Part shown: one piece after another, positions 6,015-6,227 of the stretch
How positions within the stretch are numbered: position 1 is the stretch's first letter
Layout: each line of letters begins with the position of its first letter
Made by a program: the position numbers and the translations under genes
Assembly (NCBI GenBank): GCA_030054245.1
Contig: JASGCH010000090.1
Location: 1-6,227 of the forward strand
DNA from: Gammaproteobacteria bacterium
GTDB taxonomy: Bacteria; Pseudomonadota; Gammaproteobacteria; Burkholderiales; Burkholderiaceae_C
Reading direction: 5' to 3'
DNA: 6,227 nt
Notes under the pieces: generated by a model
The model's input: only the letters and a program-made list of their open reading frames with translations
Told to the model about the DNA's origin: nothing
Database searches by the model: none

Positions 6015-6227
6015 TTATGTACTTGGTGTTGATTTTAAAGATTGCCATTCTTCTTCAGTATAAGTTTTTAGAGATAAGGCATGAATTTCTTCGTTTGCCA
6101 ATTGCTGGGCTAGAATGGCATAGACTTTGCGGTGTCGTTGTAGCCGATTCAGTAGCCTAAAATCATTTGAAATGAGGGTTACAAACCAATGTCGACCATC
6201 GGATTCAACCTCTATTTGAGGGCAAGA
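6015..6227 (-). CDS. BolA family protein, IbaG-like (3' part)
   Basis: The last 70 codons of a gene that enters from the right edge, ending in TAA at 6015-6017; perhaps 10-20 N-terminal residues are outside. The reading begins SCPQIEVESDGRHWFVTL and continues through RHRKVYAIL to EIHALSLKTYTEEEWQ. These are the BolA-fold features: a two-strand start, the helix-turn with the conserved RHRxVY stretch, and the (I/V)HALSxKxxTxxEW end typical of the IbaG subgroup. BolA proteins bind Fe-S clusters with monothiol glutaredoxins and some also bind nucleic acid; IbaG is linked to acid stress in E. coli. The gene normally sits between the mla phospholipid-transport genes and murA. Here it is followed 19 nt later by hisG. 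Confidence 0.9.
   Translation of the reverse strand, partial: SCPQIEVESDGRHWFVTLISNDFRLLNRLQRHRKVYAILAQQLANEEIHALSLKTYTEEEWQSLKSTPST

Overview
The window looks like chromosomal DNA of a betaproteobacterium, probably of the Burkholderiales/Alcaligenaceae sphere, with a GC content that I judge by eye to be in the mid-40s. Three points support this: a short-form HisG, a BolA/IbaG-type gene directly before hisG (part of the usual betaproteobacterial order mla genes - bolA - murA - hisG - hisD), and a Bug/TctC tripartite carboxylate transporter. All recognisable genes lie on the minus strand, so the text below reads from the right edge to the left.

Right third (6227 to 4048): the 3' part of a BolA-family gene, then hisG and hisD. 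The three are tightly packed (19-nt gap, then an 8-nt overlap) and are probably co-transcribed. HisG and HisD catalyse the first and the last two steps of histidine synthesis. Two expected neighbours are missing: murA is not between bolA and hisG, and hisC/hisB do not follow hisD.

Middle (3870 to 814): a complete tripartite tricarboxylate transporter operon in the order tctC (periplasmic binding protein), tctB (small membrane subunit), tctA (large permease). A plausible sigma70 promoter lies upstream of tctC. The substrate is presumably a carboxylate but cannot be read from sequence.

Left end (1 to 813): an AT-rich island with one orphan gene (464 to 54), whose product looks like a small PD-(D/E)XK nuclease-fold protein, and a roughly 350-base non-coding stretch.

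The main unlisted structure is a family of five short imperfect palindromes (25-51 nt) with arms resembling AAGACCNTTGCACC. They sit in every intergenic gap longer than 20 nt that this window shows: after the nuclease-like gene, after tctA, between tctB and tctA, before tctC and after hisD. The tctB-tctA copy is an almost ideal 15+5+15 hairpin flanked by a 5-nt direct repeat (TGTGA), which suggests mobility. Its two arm differences are tolerated as G-U pairs only in the operon mRNA, which suggests an RNA role as well.
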